From JASLQO01 sp002327525 (lineage in GTDB: Bacteria > Pseudomonadota > Gammaproteobacteria > Pseudomonadales > Azotimanducaceae), in contig JASLQO010000013.1 of NCBI GenBank assembly GCA_030744435.1, positions 124,001 through 188,000 of the forward strand: 64,000 bases of DNA, read 5' to 3'. The position numbers and the translations under genes were made by a program. Below the pieces are notes generated by a model. The model had not been told where the DNA came from. It was given only the letters and a program-made list of their open reading frames with translations, and searched no databases. This document shows positions 34,293-42,746 of the stretch, piece after piece. Numbering within the stretch: position 1 is the stretch's first letter; each line of letters starts with the position of its first letter.

Positions 34293-34973
34293 TCATGGTT
34301 GAGGCCGTTTACGATCCAACGTGGCTTCGATCGCCTTCTCGAGTGCGGCCGGATCGAAACCCCATGGCCCCGGATCACCCTGGAAAGTCACTATTGCATC
34401 ACGATCAATCAGGTACAGCCGGTCCGGCAAAGCCCCGTAGGCGCTGGCGATGGCGTCGTCCACATCGTCGACGACCACAGGCATGCGAATCTGCAGATTG
34501 ACTGCACACGAAGCGGCCACCTCGACACGTTCCTCGTTCGTCTCGGGGTCGTTGATGAGGATGTCGGCCGCGCGGTTGGGATTCACTACCCAACCTTCCT
34601 CCGGATGAGCCTCGCGGATGTAAACCACGATGAACTCGATCCGGTCGCCCCAGCGTTCCCACATGTCATGCAGTGCGCCCAACTGAGCGCGAAAGGGAGG
34701 TCACGTGTAGGAGCCGAATACCAGTGCGACTGGTTTTTTCCGCGCCGTCTCCAGCAGGTTGAAGCGGCGGTTGGTCGCAACCTCGCGCCCGTCGTTGAAA
34801 TTGAAAACCGGGCTCGAGAAATCGTATGCAGGCCCATTAGGTTCGACCGTGGCGTTCGAGAGGGCAATCAAGCTCTCGTTGCTCATCACATCCATGGGTG
34901 TCAGGGGTGAATCGTCCGGTGTGATGGATCGCCAGTCGAAGCCGGACGGCAGATCCACGTCTTCATTGCTCAT
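34293..34973 (-). CDS. Deiodinase-like selenoprotein with in-frame UGA (Sec91)
   Basis: If the TGA at 34701-34703 is read as selenocysteine, one frame of 226 residues runs from ATG 34973 (GAGGAG seven bases upstream) to the TGA at 34293. The protein has a thioredoxin fold: VALVFGSYT-U-PPFRAQL, then IVVYIREAHPEEGW, RMPVVVDDVDDAIASAYGAL, PDRLYLID and GDPGPWGFDP. Each block lines up with animal iodothyronine deiodinases, whose Sec lies in FGSCT-U-P and whose YIEEAH block and GPW motif follow. The Cys two residues before Sec is Tyr here. Bacterial homologues exist without an assigned substrate. It overlaps the permease stop by 11 bases. Confidence 0.85.
34675..34690 (-). promoter_or_regulatory. 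Candidate bacterial SECIS hairpin
   Basis: Directly downstream of the in-frame UGA, after ten bases, the mRNA reads GCGCUC-AGUU-GGGCGC: six pairs (one U-G) closing a four-base loop. The loop begins 16 nt after the UGA and has G as its second base. Published bSECIS rules ask for a 16-37 nt distance, a short stem and a G in the first two loop positions, and this hairpin meets each. Confidence 0.65.
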
Positions 34974-36453
34974 GAGAGGTCTCCTCGGGTCGTTGTGCCG
35001 CGCTCAGCGCGCGCGCGGAGTGCGCGCGTGCAAATGCTTCTTCCGGTGACGCGATCATGCGGTGGCGGGCGTAGAAAGCAAAGTAGGCAAGTCCGGCAAT
35101 GAACCAGATGGCGACGCCGAGTACACCGGGGTGGAAGGCCGGATTCAGAAACAGCAGTACGAGGGTCGTGAGTGCGATGATGAGCGCGACCCAGGCGCCG
35201 GGCGCTCCCACCGGGCTGACGTATGGACGACGGATATCGGGGTAGCGTGTTTTGAGGACCAGATAAGCCGCCATCTGCATGGCGTAGGCGATCACCGCAC
35301 CGAACACGGCCATATTGAGTATCACTCCTCCGAACGCGCCCGAGTCGCCTGCGACGAATAACACGATCAGTACAGCGTAGCCCACTACCGCGCCCGAAAT
35401 CAGGGCCACATACGGCGTTTTGCGCTCGCGGTGTGTGACTGACAGCCAGGTTGGGAAGTAGCCGGCCCGGCTCAGGGAGTAGATGTTGCGCCCGTAGGCG
35501 TAAATAATCGCGTGGAAGCTCGCGATGAGCCCCGCCACCGCAACCACGCCCAACAGCTTCGCGCTGGTGACCCCCAGCGTGATCTTGAGACCGTCGAGCA
35601 GAGGTTCTTCTGTCTCGCTGCCGAAGTAAGCCGCTCCGCCGCCGATCCCCATGTTGAGGAAAGTGACGAGCACACCGGTGACCACGAGGGTGGAGAGCCC
35701 CCACAGCATGCCGCGCGGCATGTCGCGTGACACGTTGACCGACTCCTCGGATGCGAGCGGCAGTTGCTCGATGGCGAGGTACAGCCAGATCGCGAACGGC
35801 AGGGCGGCGCCTACCGCACCCACGCCTTTCGGCAGAAATCTCGTCTGACCGGGATCGGGTTCGATGTTCCACAGATTCTCCCACTCGAAGTAGGGGATGG
35901 CGCTGACGAAGAACAGCGCAAGTATTGCGAGCGCGATCAGGGTGATGACCACGACGAAACGAAACGAGGCTTCCACGCCCAGCACGTTCATGCCGACGAA
36001 CACCACATACAGTCCCAGCCACCACAGCGGTTGCACTGCATCGGGAGTGGAGAAGATATTTTGCAGGTAGGCCGCGGCGAAGTAGCACACTACCGCCGTG
36101 GTGATGACGTACTCCATGTTTTCCGCAAGGCCGGTGACGTAGCCGCCCCAGGGCCCGAGGGCGGTGCGGGCGAAAGAGTAAGCGCCGCCGGTGTGGGGTA
36201 GTGCGGGTGACATCTCTGCGATGGAGAAGCATAGCCCGATGTACATGACCGTGATCACGGCGACGGCCAGCAGAAAACCACCGAAACCGGCTATTCCGAC
36301 ACCCAGATTCCAGCCCGAGAAGTCACCGGATATCACGGCGCCGACGCCGAGCGCCCAGAGTGAGAACACTCCCGCGTACCGGTTCAGGCCGCGGCGATCG
36401 AAGTAGTCGGTGTCAGCCTCTCGATAAGTGACGTGCTCGCGGTCGTCTGCCAT
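34963..36453 (-). CDS. APC-family permease, ethanolamine-permease (Eat) branch
   Basis: A 496-residue transporter with about 12 membrane helices. SGDFSGWNLGVGIAGFGG, FSIAEMSPALPHTGGAYSFAR and LGPWGGYVTGL match the Eat subgroup of amino acid-polyamine-organocation permeases. The substrate cannot be told from sequence; relatives carry ethanolamine, amines or amino acids. Its stop lies inside the start region of the deiodinase-like gene (11-bp overlap), so those two are translated together. No ethanolamine ammonia-lyase genes are near, which argues against ethanolamine catabolism. mgtE lies 63 bp upstream on the same strand. Confidence 0.85.
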   Translation of the reverse strand: MADDREHVTYREADTDYFDRRGLNRYAGVFSLWALGVGAVISGDFSGWNLGVGIAGFGGFLLAVAVITVMYIGLCFSIAEMSPALPHTGGAYSFARTALGPWGGYVTGLAENMEYVITTAVVCYFAAAYLQNIFSTPDAVQPLWWLGLYVVFVGMNVLGVEASFRFVVVITLIALAILALFFVSAIPYFEWENLWNIEPDPGQTRFLPKGVGAVGAALPFAIWLYLAIEQLPLASEESVNVSRDMPRGMLWGLSTLVVTGVLVTFLNMGIGGGAAYFGSETEEPLLDGLKITLGVTSAKLLGVVAVAGLIASFHAIIYAYGRNIYSLSRAGYFPTWLSVTHRERKTPYVALISGAVVGYAVLIVLFVAGDSGAFGGVILNMAVFGAVIAYAMQMAAYLVLKTRYPDIRRPYVSPVGAPGAWVALIIALTTLVLLFLNPAFHPGVLGVAIWFIAGLAYFAFYARHRMIASPEEAFARAHSARALSAAQRPEETSHEQ

Positions 36454-36516
36454 GGACCTGCCTCCCTGCCTGCAGAGGGTACCGGGAAACGGCGTTCGGG
36501 GGAAAACACAACCGCT

Positions 36517-37869
36517 TCACGCATATGCCCAGCTCGCGAGGCCCAGAAAGGCAAAGAACCCGGTGACATCGGTGATGGTGGTAAGGATCACGCCACCAGC
36601 TATAGCCGGGTCGATGTTCACGCGGTTGAGGATACTTGGTAACAGGCTACCGGCAACCGCTGCTACCAGGATGTTGATGATCATCGCCACGGCGATCACC
36701 ACGCCGAGCAGTTGGTCCTGGAACGCCAGTGCCGCGCTCACAGCGACGAGCGTGGCCCAGAGCAGTCCGTTGAGGGTTGCCACGATGAACTCCCGGTTCA
36801 ACAGCCACAGGATATTGGCGCGTCCTACCTGACCGAGTGCGATACCGCGAATGACGAGCGTGAGGGTCTGCGTTCCGGCCACGCCTCCCATGCTCGCAAC
36901 GATAGGCATCAGGACAGCGAGTGCGACGACCCTGGCGATGGTCTCCTCGAAGATGTTGATCACGGCCGCCGCCAGAAAAGCGGTGATCAGGTTGATGCCG
37001 AGCCATATGGCCCTGCGGCGCATGGACTTGGCGATGGGTGCGAACGTATCTTCGTCGAGATCGAGACCCGCGCGAGCCAGCACCGCTTCGTCGGCATCCT
37101 CGATGATGACGTCCACTACGTCATCGATGGTGATGCGGCCGAGCAGGCGCCCCGCGGTGTCCACGACCGGTGCGGAGACGAGGTCTTCTTCCGAAAACAG
37201 TTTCGCCACTTCCGTATCCGGCGTGTCCACTGCAATGGCTTCGGCCTCGGTGTCCATGACCTCTCGTACGGTGACGCTCGGGTCCGACGTCAGTACCTTG
37301 GTGACGGGCAGCATGCCCACGTATTCGTCTCGCGAGTTCACCACGATCAGGGCGTCAGTGGTGTCGGGCAGATCCTTGCGCAAACGCAGATAGCGCAATA
37401 CGATTTCGAGTGCCAACCGCGGGCGCACGGTAACCGCATCGGTATTCATCAGGCCACCGGCGGTGTCCTCGGGATAGGACAGTACCGTTTCGAGACGTGC
37501 GCGCTCCGCCTGATCGAGGGAAGACAGCACGCGTTGCGTAATGGCATCGGGCAACTGCTGCAGCAGATCGGCGAAGTCGTCGGTGTCGAGTTCGTCGGCC
37601 GCCGCCACGAGTCGTTCGGTGTCCATTGATTCGAGAAACTCGGCCCGTACATCCTCCGCGAGGTGTTGCAGTACCCGGTTCTCGGTGTCCTCGTCGAGCA
37701 GATCCCAGACCACGCGCCGGACCTTCGGTGGCGTCGACTCCAGCAGATTGGCGACATCGGGCGCGCTCAGGGATTCGAGCAGATAGCGAGTTTCACCGAA
37801 AGCACCCTCGCCATATGAGCGTATGACGTCGCTCAGGTGCTCCTGAAACTCGTCACTGCGGTCACTCAT
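36517..37869 (-). CDS. mgtE: Magnesium transporter MgtE
   Basis: A 450-residue Mg2+ channel/transporter. The N-terminal ~130 residues form the helical superfamily N domain, and two CBS domains follow (about 135-255, with MNTDAVTVRP and GRITIDDVVDVI). Five membrane helices follow from ~285, with the pore motif ASMGGVAGTQT and PAIAGGVILTTITDV. The N and CBS domains close the pore when cytoplasmic Mg2+ is high. Its start overlaps the end of npr by eight bases, which links it to the nitrogen-PTS genes, an order seen in other gammaproteobacteria. Confidence 0.94.
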   Translation of the reverse strand: MSDRSDEFQEHLSDVIRSYGEGAFGETRYLLESLSAPDVANLLESTPPKVRRVVWDLLDEDTENRVLQHLAEDVRAEFLESMDTERLVAAADELDTDDFADLLQQLPDAITQRVLSSLDQAERARLETVLSYPEDTAGGLMNTDAVTVRPRLALEIVLRYLRLRKDLPDTTDALIVVNSRDEYVGMLPVTKVLTSDPSVTVREVMDTEAEAIAVDTPDTEVAKLFSEEDLVSAPVVDTAGRLLGRITIDDVVDVIIEDADEAVLARAGLDLDEDTFAPIAKSMRRRAIWLGINLITAFLAAAVINIFEETIARVVALAVLMPIVASMGGVAGTQTLTLVIRGIALGQVGRANILWLLNREFIVATLNGLLWATLVAVSAALAFQDQLLGVVIAVAMIINILVAAVAGSLLPSILNRVNIDPAIAGGVILTTITDVTGFFAFLGLASWAYA

Positions 37870-38131
37870 CTTCGCCGAACCGGTCGTTCACCAGTTCGAC
37901 GACCGCCAGGCAGGCGGCGTCCTCATCGGAGCCAGTTACCCCGAGGTCGAGTTCGGTGCCCACGGGAGCGGCGAGCATCAGAACGCTCATGATGCTCTTG
38001 GCATCGATGGCCTGCCCCTCGTGGGTGAGTTGAATCTTGCTCTCGAAAGTCTTGGTGAGGTTCACCAGTTTGGACGCGGCCCTCGCATGCAGCCCCAGGC
38101 GATTGACGAGTTTGACGCGCGCCTGCCTCAT
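37862..38131 (-). CDS. npr: Phosphocarrier protein NPr/HPr
   Basis: An 89-residue HPr-family phosphocarrier. The phosphorylated histidine sits in LVNRLGLHARAASKLVNL at position ~16, and the Ser-site region KSIMSVLMLAAPVG follows. In the nitrogen PTS it passes phosphate from PtsP to PtsN. ATG 38131 overlaps the rapZ stop as ATGA; the frame continues to 38242, but only this start gives an HPr-sized protein. PtsP is not in the window. Confidence 0.93.
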   Translation of the reverse strand: MRQARVKLVNRLGLHARAASKLVNLTKTFESKIQLTHEGQAIDAKSIMSVLMLAAPVGTELDLGVTGSDEDAACLAVVELVNDRFGEDE

Positions 38132-38988
38132 CGGGGAAGCGTCAGTTGCCGATGACGCACCTGCACGGAACTCCAGTGCGTGCGAAAGTACACACCGAGA
38201 CGTTCGGCCATGTACACACTGCGGTGCTGCCCGCCCGTGCACCCAAGTGCCACCGTCATGTACATACGATTGTTCTGCTCGAACCGTGGCAGCCAGTGCG
38301 TGAGGTAGCGTGCGATGTCGTCGAACATCTGGTCCACTTCCGGCTGGCTGGTGAGATAATCTGCCACCGGGGCATCGATACCCGTGAGCTGGCGCAGATC
38401 CTGCTCCCAGTGGGGATTTGGCAGACAGCGAAGGTCGAATACCACGTCCGCATCCACCGGTACGCCGTATTTGAAACCGAAAGACCGGAATAACAGACTG
38501 AGTCCTGGCGCCTGCACTTCGATGACTCGTGAACGCATGAACTCCACGAGCTGATTTCCCGTGAGTGAAGTGGTGTCGATGGCGAGGTCTGCGAGGTCGA
38601 CGATGTCGTCGAGCAGGGCCGCTTCTGCGTCGATGGCCTGGCGCAGATCGGTGCTCTGATTGGTCAACGGGTGGCGTCGGCGGGTTTCGCTAAAACGCTT
38701 CACCAACTGTGGGCTCATTGCGTCGAGGTAGATCAGCTGACAGGTGATATCGAGTTCTTTGAGTGTTGTGAGGATCTCCGGCAGGCGCTCGAGTTCGCGG
38801 TTACGGGCATCGATGCAGACGGCGAGATTGCTGTCTTTGTGCAGTGGATCGTTCATGGTGCTTTCGACCAGCGAACGCAGCAGCCCGGCCGGGAAGTTGT
38901 CGATGCTGTTGTAGCCCGCGTCTTCGAGGGCACGAAGTGCCGTGCTCTTTCCGGAGCCGGAGCGGCCGCTGATGATGATCAGCCTCAT
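38128..38988 (-). CDS. rapZ: RNase adapter RapZ
   Basis: A 286-residue protein with an N-terminal P-loop ATPase (IIISGRSGSGKSTALRALED) and the C-terminal RapZ domain, with FGFKYGVP..ADVVFDLR and ALGCTGGQHRSVYMAERL. In E. coli it binds the small RNA GlmZ and presents it to RNase E, and senses glucosamine-6-phosphate. It overlaps both ptsN and npr by four bases. Motifs and length are normal. Confidence 0.95.
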   Translation of the reverse strand: MRLIIISGRSGSGKSTALRALEDAGYNSIDNFPAGLLRSLVESTMNDPLHKDSNLAVCIDARNRELERLPEILTTLKELDITCQLIYLDAMSPQLVKRFSETRRRHPLTNQSTDLRQAIDAEAALLDDIVDLADLAIDTTSLTGNQLVEFMRSRVIEVQAPGLSLLFRSFGFKYGVPVDADVVFDLRCLPNPHWEQDLRQLTGIDAPVADYLTSQPEVDQMFDDIARYLTHWLPRFEQNNRMYMTVALGCTGGQHRSVYMAERLGVYFRTHWSSVQVRHRQLTLPR

Positions 38989-39464
38989 CCTGCCTTTACG
39001 TGCTGGTTGCGGGCTATCGCGTTGGCAAACGTATCGTAGAGTTCAGCGGCGTCTGATGCACTGCGCAGAGCCTTGCGGTCGGTATCCGCGCCGAACAGCT
39101 CCGCGAGAGTTGCGAGGATATCGAGGTGCGCCGAAGTCTCCTCTGGCGGTACGACCAGCACGTACAGGAGGTCTACTGGCTGGCCATCCGGAGCGTCGAA
39201 ATCGACGGCTTCGTCGAGAACGATGAGTGCCGCCATGATCGGTGCGCCCTCGAGCCGGCAATGCGGAATGGCCACACCTTCACCGAGGCCCGTGCTGCCG
39301 AGCCGCTCCCTCTCCATCAGGGAGTCGAAGAGAATGTGTGCGGATACTTGCGGGTGGTGTTCTGCGAGTAAATCACTCGCGAACTGGAGGGCGCGCTTGC
39401 GATTCGGACAGCGAAGACCTGCGGATGTACAGTCGAGAGTGAGAATGCCGGTCGTGTCGGTCAT
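38985..39464 (-). CDS. ptsN: Nitrogen-PTS EIIA component PtsN
   Basis: A 159-residue EIIA-Ntr protein. The phosphorylated His is in GEGVAIPHCRL near residue 66, with LIVLDEAVDFDAPDGQPVDLLYVLVVP as the conserved core strand. It reports nitrogen and carbon state through K+ transport and sigma-factor-linked pathways rather than sugar uptake. It lies 56 bp after hpf and overlaps rapZ as ATGA, in the order rpoN-hpf-ptsN-rapZ-npr that is standard in Gammaproteobacteria. Confidence 0.95.
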   Translation of the reverse strand: MTDTTGILTLDCTSAGLRCPNRKRALQFASDLLAEHHPQVSAHILFDSLMERERLGSTGLGEGVAIPHCRLEGAPIMAALIVLDEAVDFDAPDGQPVDLLYVLVVPPEETSAHLDILATLAELFGADTDRKALRSASDAAELYDTFANAIARNQHVKAG

Positions 39465-39520
39465 TATTGTCTACCGGATGTCTGTCTGGCGGATATCCCG
39501 GACGGGAGATCAGCGGTTGT

Positions 39521-39823
39521 TCAACCTCTGCCGTGATGCCGAGAAATCACTTTTTCCTTGTGCTTGAGAATCTGTCGGTCCAGCTTGTCGCTCATCTGAT
39601 CGATGGCCGCGTAGAGATCGTCGGACTCTGCATTGGCGAATAGCTCCCTGCCGCTGACGTGCATTGTCGCTTCGGCCCGCTGTACGAGTTTCTCGACGCT
39701 GAGCACCACGTGCACGTTGGTTATGTGGTCATAGTGCCTTTCCAGCTTCTCCAGTTTGCCCGTGACGAAATCCCTGAGGGCGTCGGTTACGTCGATATGG
39801 TGTCCGGAGATGCTCAACTGCAT
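39521..39823 (-). CDS. hpf: Ribosome hibernation promoting factor, short form
   Basis: A 100-residue HPF/YhbH protein that binds the 30S decoding region and pairs 70S ribosomes in stationary phase. It shows MQLSISGHHIDVTDALRDFV, ITNVHVVLSVEK and DDLYAAIDQMSDKLDRQI. ATG 39823 gives the family length; the frame goes on to 39862 without family support. There is no C-terminal dimerisation domain, so it is the short form. Confidence 0.93.
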   Translation of the reverse strand: MQLSISGHHIDVTDALRDFVTGKLEKLERHYDHITNVHVVLSVEKLVQRAEATMHVSGRELFANAESDDLYAAIDQMSDKLDRQILKHKEKVISRHHGRG

Positions 39824-39876
39824 AGGCTGTTCCAAGGTTGCGGCCAACTGGGTCGATTGCATTCAGACCAGACGTT

Positions 39877-41421
39877 CTAGACCAATTGCTTTCTTTCGTT
39901 GGATGGCGGTATGGCGAGTGACTCGCGATACTTGGCCACCGTACGCCTGGCGACCTTTATGTTTTGTTGTGCCAGTATTGCCGCGATTTTGCTATCGCTC
40001 AACGGTTTTCTCGGGTTTTCTTCAGCGGTAAGCTTTTTGATTAGCGCGCGGATCGCGGTGCTCGAGACTTCGCCCCCAGAACTGGTGCCGACGTGGCTGG
40101 AAAAGAAGTATTTGAGCTCGAAAATACCGCGTGGCGTGCGTATGTACTTATTGTTGGTGACGCGCGAAATGGTGGACTCGTGCATATCCACGGCCTCGGC
40201 GATGTCGGCCAGAATCAAGGGTTTCATGGCTTCCTCGCCGTATTCGAGAAAGCCTCGCTGCACCTCCACGATACGCGTCGCGACCTTCAGCAGCGTCTCA
40301 TCCCGGCTCTCCAGACTCTTGAGAAACCAGCGAGCTTCAGCCAGGTTGTCCTTGAGATAGGTGTTGTCGGCGCTGTTGTCCGCACGTTTCACCAGGCTTG
40401 CGTAAGTCGCATTGATTCGCAGCCTCGAGCGTACTTCACGATTGAGCTCCACTAGCCAGCGCCCGCTATCCTTGCGCACCACCACATCGGGTATCACGTA
40501 GTCCGCGGCCCCCCCACCGTAGGCGGACCCTGGGCGTGGGTTCAGAGACTGAATGAGTGCCGCGATACGCCCCAGTTCCCTTTCGTTGAGCTTCGTGCGG
40601 CGCCTGAGCTGATTGAAGTCCTTGGCACCCAGCAGATCCAGGTGATCGCGCACCAGATCAATCGCCTCCTCACGCCAGGGTATGTCCGCGGGAAGACCAT
40701 TGAGTTGCAACAACAGGCACTCTTCGATCGAGCGAGCCGCCACTCCGATGGGGTCGAAATGTTGAATGCGCTTCAGCACCGCTTCGATCTCATCGGCTTC
40801 GATGCCGATCTCGGGATCCGTGTCGGTGTTCAGCGCGGTGAGTAATTCCTCGACGCTCGCCTCCAGCATGCCATCCGTGTTGATCGCATCGATGATGGCG
40901 AGTCCGATCATCCGATCGGTGTCCGACATCGGCGTCAGGTTGAGCTGCCATGCGAGGTGGTCCTGCAGCGTTTCTTCAATGGAAGAAGTTTCCGCCGGCG
41001 TCCAGTCGTCATCCGTTGCGGCGCTGACGGGCAGCGGGGGTTCGTAGACATCCTCCCACGAGCTGTCCACGGGTAGTTCCTCCGGCATAGGCTGGTCGAA
41101 CTGCTCATCCAGCGTATCCAGCTCAACAGGTTCCTCCGCGGCGGTAATCTTGTCCGTTGCATCCGACGCGGCCTCTGCGTTTGGGTCGTCGGGTGGGAAT
41201 TCCTGCTCCTCAGGCGCCGGGGTCTCGGTTTTGAGCCCGCTGTCCGGGTCGGTGCCATCAGCGCCCTCTTGCTCGAGTTCGAGCATGGGGTTGGATTCCA
41301 ACGAGTCCTGGATCTCCTGTTCGAGATCGAGTGCGGACAGTTGCAGCAAGCGGATGGCCTGCTGCAACTGGGGCGTCATGGTCAGTTGCTGGCCGAGCTT
41401 GAATGTGAGCGACGGTTTCAT
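39877..41421 (-). CDS. rpoN: RNA polymerase sigma-54 factor
   Basis: A 514-residue sigma-54. Region I has MKPSLTFKLGQQLTMTPQLQQAIRLLQLS, an acidic region II spans ~50-130, and the core-binding domain and helix-turn-helix (MHESTISRVTNNKYIRTPRG) follow. The C-terminal RpoN box ARRTVAKYRE reads -24 promoter elements. Length is usual for the family. It stands between lptB and hpf as expected and would serve the nitrogen-PTS genes beside it only indirectly. Confidence 0.96.
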   Translation of the reverse strand: MKPSLTFKLGQQLTMTPQLQQAIRLLQLSALDLEQEIQDSLESNPMLELEQEGADGTDPDSGLKTETPAPEEQEFPPDDPNAEAASDATDKITAAEEPVELDTLDEQFDQPMPEELPVDSSWEDVYEPPLPVSAATDDDWTPAETSSIEETLQDHLAWQLNLTPMSDTDRMIGLAIIDAINTDGMLEASVEELLTALNTDTDPEIGIEADEIEAVLKRIQHFDPIGVAARSIEECLLLQLNGLPADIPWREEAIDLVRDHLDLLGAKDFNQLRRRTKLNERELGRIAALIQSLNPRPGSAYGGGAADYVIPDVVVRKDSGRWLVELNREVRSRLRINATYASLVKRADNSADNTYLKDNLAEARWFLKSLESRDETLLKVATRIVEVQRGFLEYGEEAMKPLILADIAEAVDMHESTISRVTNNKYIRTPRGIFELKYFFSSHVGTSSGGEVSSTAIRALIKKLTAEENPRKPLSDSKIAAILAQQNIKVARRTVAKYRESLAIPPSNERKQLV

Positions 41422-41442
41422 CTGGCGTACGTCTGCAACCCG

Positions 41443-42168
41443 CTACAACCGGAAAGCGCGGCCCAAATAGACGCTTCGAACGGTCTCGTCCGCAAGGATG
41501 TCGGCCGGGGGACCCTCCTTGATCATGTGCCCCTCGTTCACGATGTACGCCCGATGGCAGATGTCCAGGGTTTCTCGCACGTTGTGATCGGTAATCAGCA
41601 CACCGATACCGCGGTGGGCCAGATCGCGTATTTCACTCTTGATGTCGACTACCGAGATGGGATCGACTCCTGCGAACGGTTCGTCCAGCAGCATGAACTG
41701 AGGTTGGCTGGCGAGTGCGCGGGCGATTTCGAGGCGGCGGCGCTCACCGCCCGAGAGCCGCTCACCCAGCGATTTGCGCACGCCGGTCAGATTGAATTCC
41801 TTCAACAGTTGCTCGAGGGCGGCACCTCGTTCGGCTGCGCCGAGGTCGTTGCGCATTTCCAGGATGGCCATCAGGTTGTCCTCACAGGACAACCGGCGGA
41901 AGACGCTGGTCTCCTGCGGCAGATAGCCAATTCCGGCGCGTGCGCGCACGTGCATCGGTGTGCCGGTGAGAAGCCGCTCATCGAGCCGAATATCGCCGTC
42001 GTCCGCGGCGAGCAGGCCGACGATCATGTAGAAACAGGTCGTCTTGCCCGCGCCATTCGACCCGAGCAGGCCGACGATCTCGCCGCTCGAAACCTTCAGG
42101 CTGATGCCGGCGACCGCGATCTTGCTGCCGTAGGTCTTGTGCAGCCCGCGTGCTTCGAGGGTAGCCAC
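41443..42168 (-). CDS. lptB: LPS export ATPase LptB
   Basis: A 241-residue ABC ATPase that powers extraction of LPS by LptFG. Walker A is GLLGSNGAGKTTCFYMI, the signature LSGGERRRLEIARAL, and Walker B FMLLDEPFAGVDPISV, with the LptB-typical Q-loop region GIGYLPQETSVFRRL and the H-loop LITDHNVRETL. Its ATG is adjacent to the lptA stop. LptF and LptG are encoded elsewhere. Confidence 0.96.
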   Translation of the reverse strand: MATLEARGLHKTYGSKIAVAGISLKVSSGEIVGLLGSNGAGKTTCFYMIVGLLAADDGDIRLDERLLTGTPMHVRARAGIGYLPQETSVFRRLSCEDNLMAILEMRNDLGAAERGAALEQLLKEFNLTGVRKSLGERLSGGERRRLEIARALASQPQFMLLDEPFAGVDPISVVDIKSEIRDLAHRGIGVLITDHNVRETLDICHRAYIVNEGHMIKEGPPADILADETVRSVYLGRAFRL

Positions 42169-42746
42169 TACTCTTTGGAGGCGTTCTGGCCCGAGCTTGC
42201 GGGTGTGAGAATCATCTTGGTGCGTGCATCAGTTCCGGAACTCGCATCCACACGCCCGGCTGTCACGTCGTAGTTGATCGTTTCACCGGAAATCTCGTTG
42301 CCTAGCTGGGTGAGATGAGCGTTGCCTTTGAGATCGATCTTCTCGTTCTCGGTGTGATAGACAATCTTGCGGGCATTGGCCCATACCCTGCCCTCATCTT
42401 CCTCGAGCTGCTGGGAGTAATGGGCGGGGTTTCCGGTGGCCGTGATGCGAGTGACCGTCTGCTTGCTGTCGCGTTCCACATAATCGACGACCATGTGGTC
42501 TGCCGTCACAGACAGGGTACCCTGTTTGACGGTCACCTCGCCGGTGTATATGAACTGACGCTTGTGCTGATCGATCTCCGCCTGCTCTGCCTCGATGTGC
42601 ATGGGCTGGGAAGCATCATCGGGCAGCGCCAGCGCGCCAGTGCCGTTCAGTAGCAACAAAGCCCCGAGTGTAAGGGCGCGCAGCGTGGCGGTTGCCGGCT
42701 CAACGGTTACCGGACTCGATGACGGTGTGAACAGGTTGCGTCTCAC
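42168..42746 (-). CDS. lptA: Periplasmic LPS bridge protein LptA
   Basis: About 192 residues with a hydrophobic signal segment (LTLGALLLLNGTGALA) and a beta-jellyroll OstA domain: PMHIEAEQAEIDQHKRQFIYTG, VTVKQGTLSVTADHMVV and KGNAHLTQLGNEISG. LptA monomers stack into the bridge that carries LPS across the periplasm. The GTG at 42746 overlaps the end of lptC by 47 bases, a longer overlap than usual, but no later start keeps a full signal peptide. Confidence 0.92.
   Translation of the reverse strand: MRRNLFTPSSSPVTVEPATATLRALTLGALLLLNGTGALALPDDASQPMHIEAEQAEIDQHKRQFIYTGEVTVKQGTLSVTADHMVVDYVERDSKQTVTRITATGNPAHYSQQLEEDEGRVWANARKIVYHTENEKIDLKGNAHLTQLGNEISGETINYDVTAGRVDASSGTDARTKMILTPASSGQNASKE

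Noticed and set aside
34293..34682. Separate 129-codon ORF starting with TTG inside the deiodinase-like gene
   Set aside because: The TTG codon is an internal Leu; the residues between the UGA and this codon (PPFRAQ) are conserved, so it is the second half of one selenoprotein gene.
34701..34703. In-frame TGA as an ordinary nonsense mutation or sequencing error
   Set aside because: It lies exactly at the known Sec position of the family, both flanks are intact, and a fitting SECIS-like hairpin follows. A plain error remains possible but is less likely.
34970..36232. 420-codon minus-strand ORF in another frame of the permease gene
   Set aside because: Arg/His-rich frame-shadow of the permease with no membrane helices or motifs.
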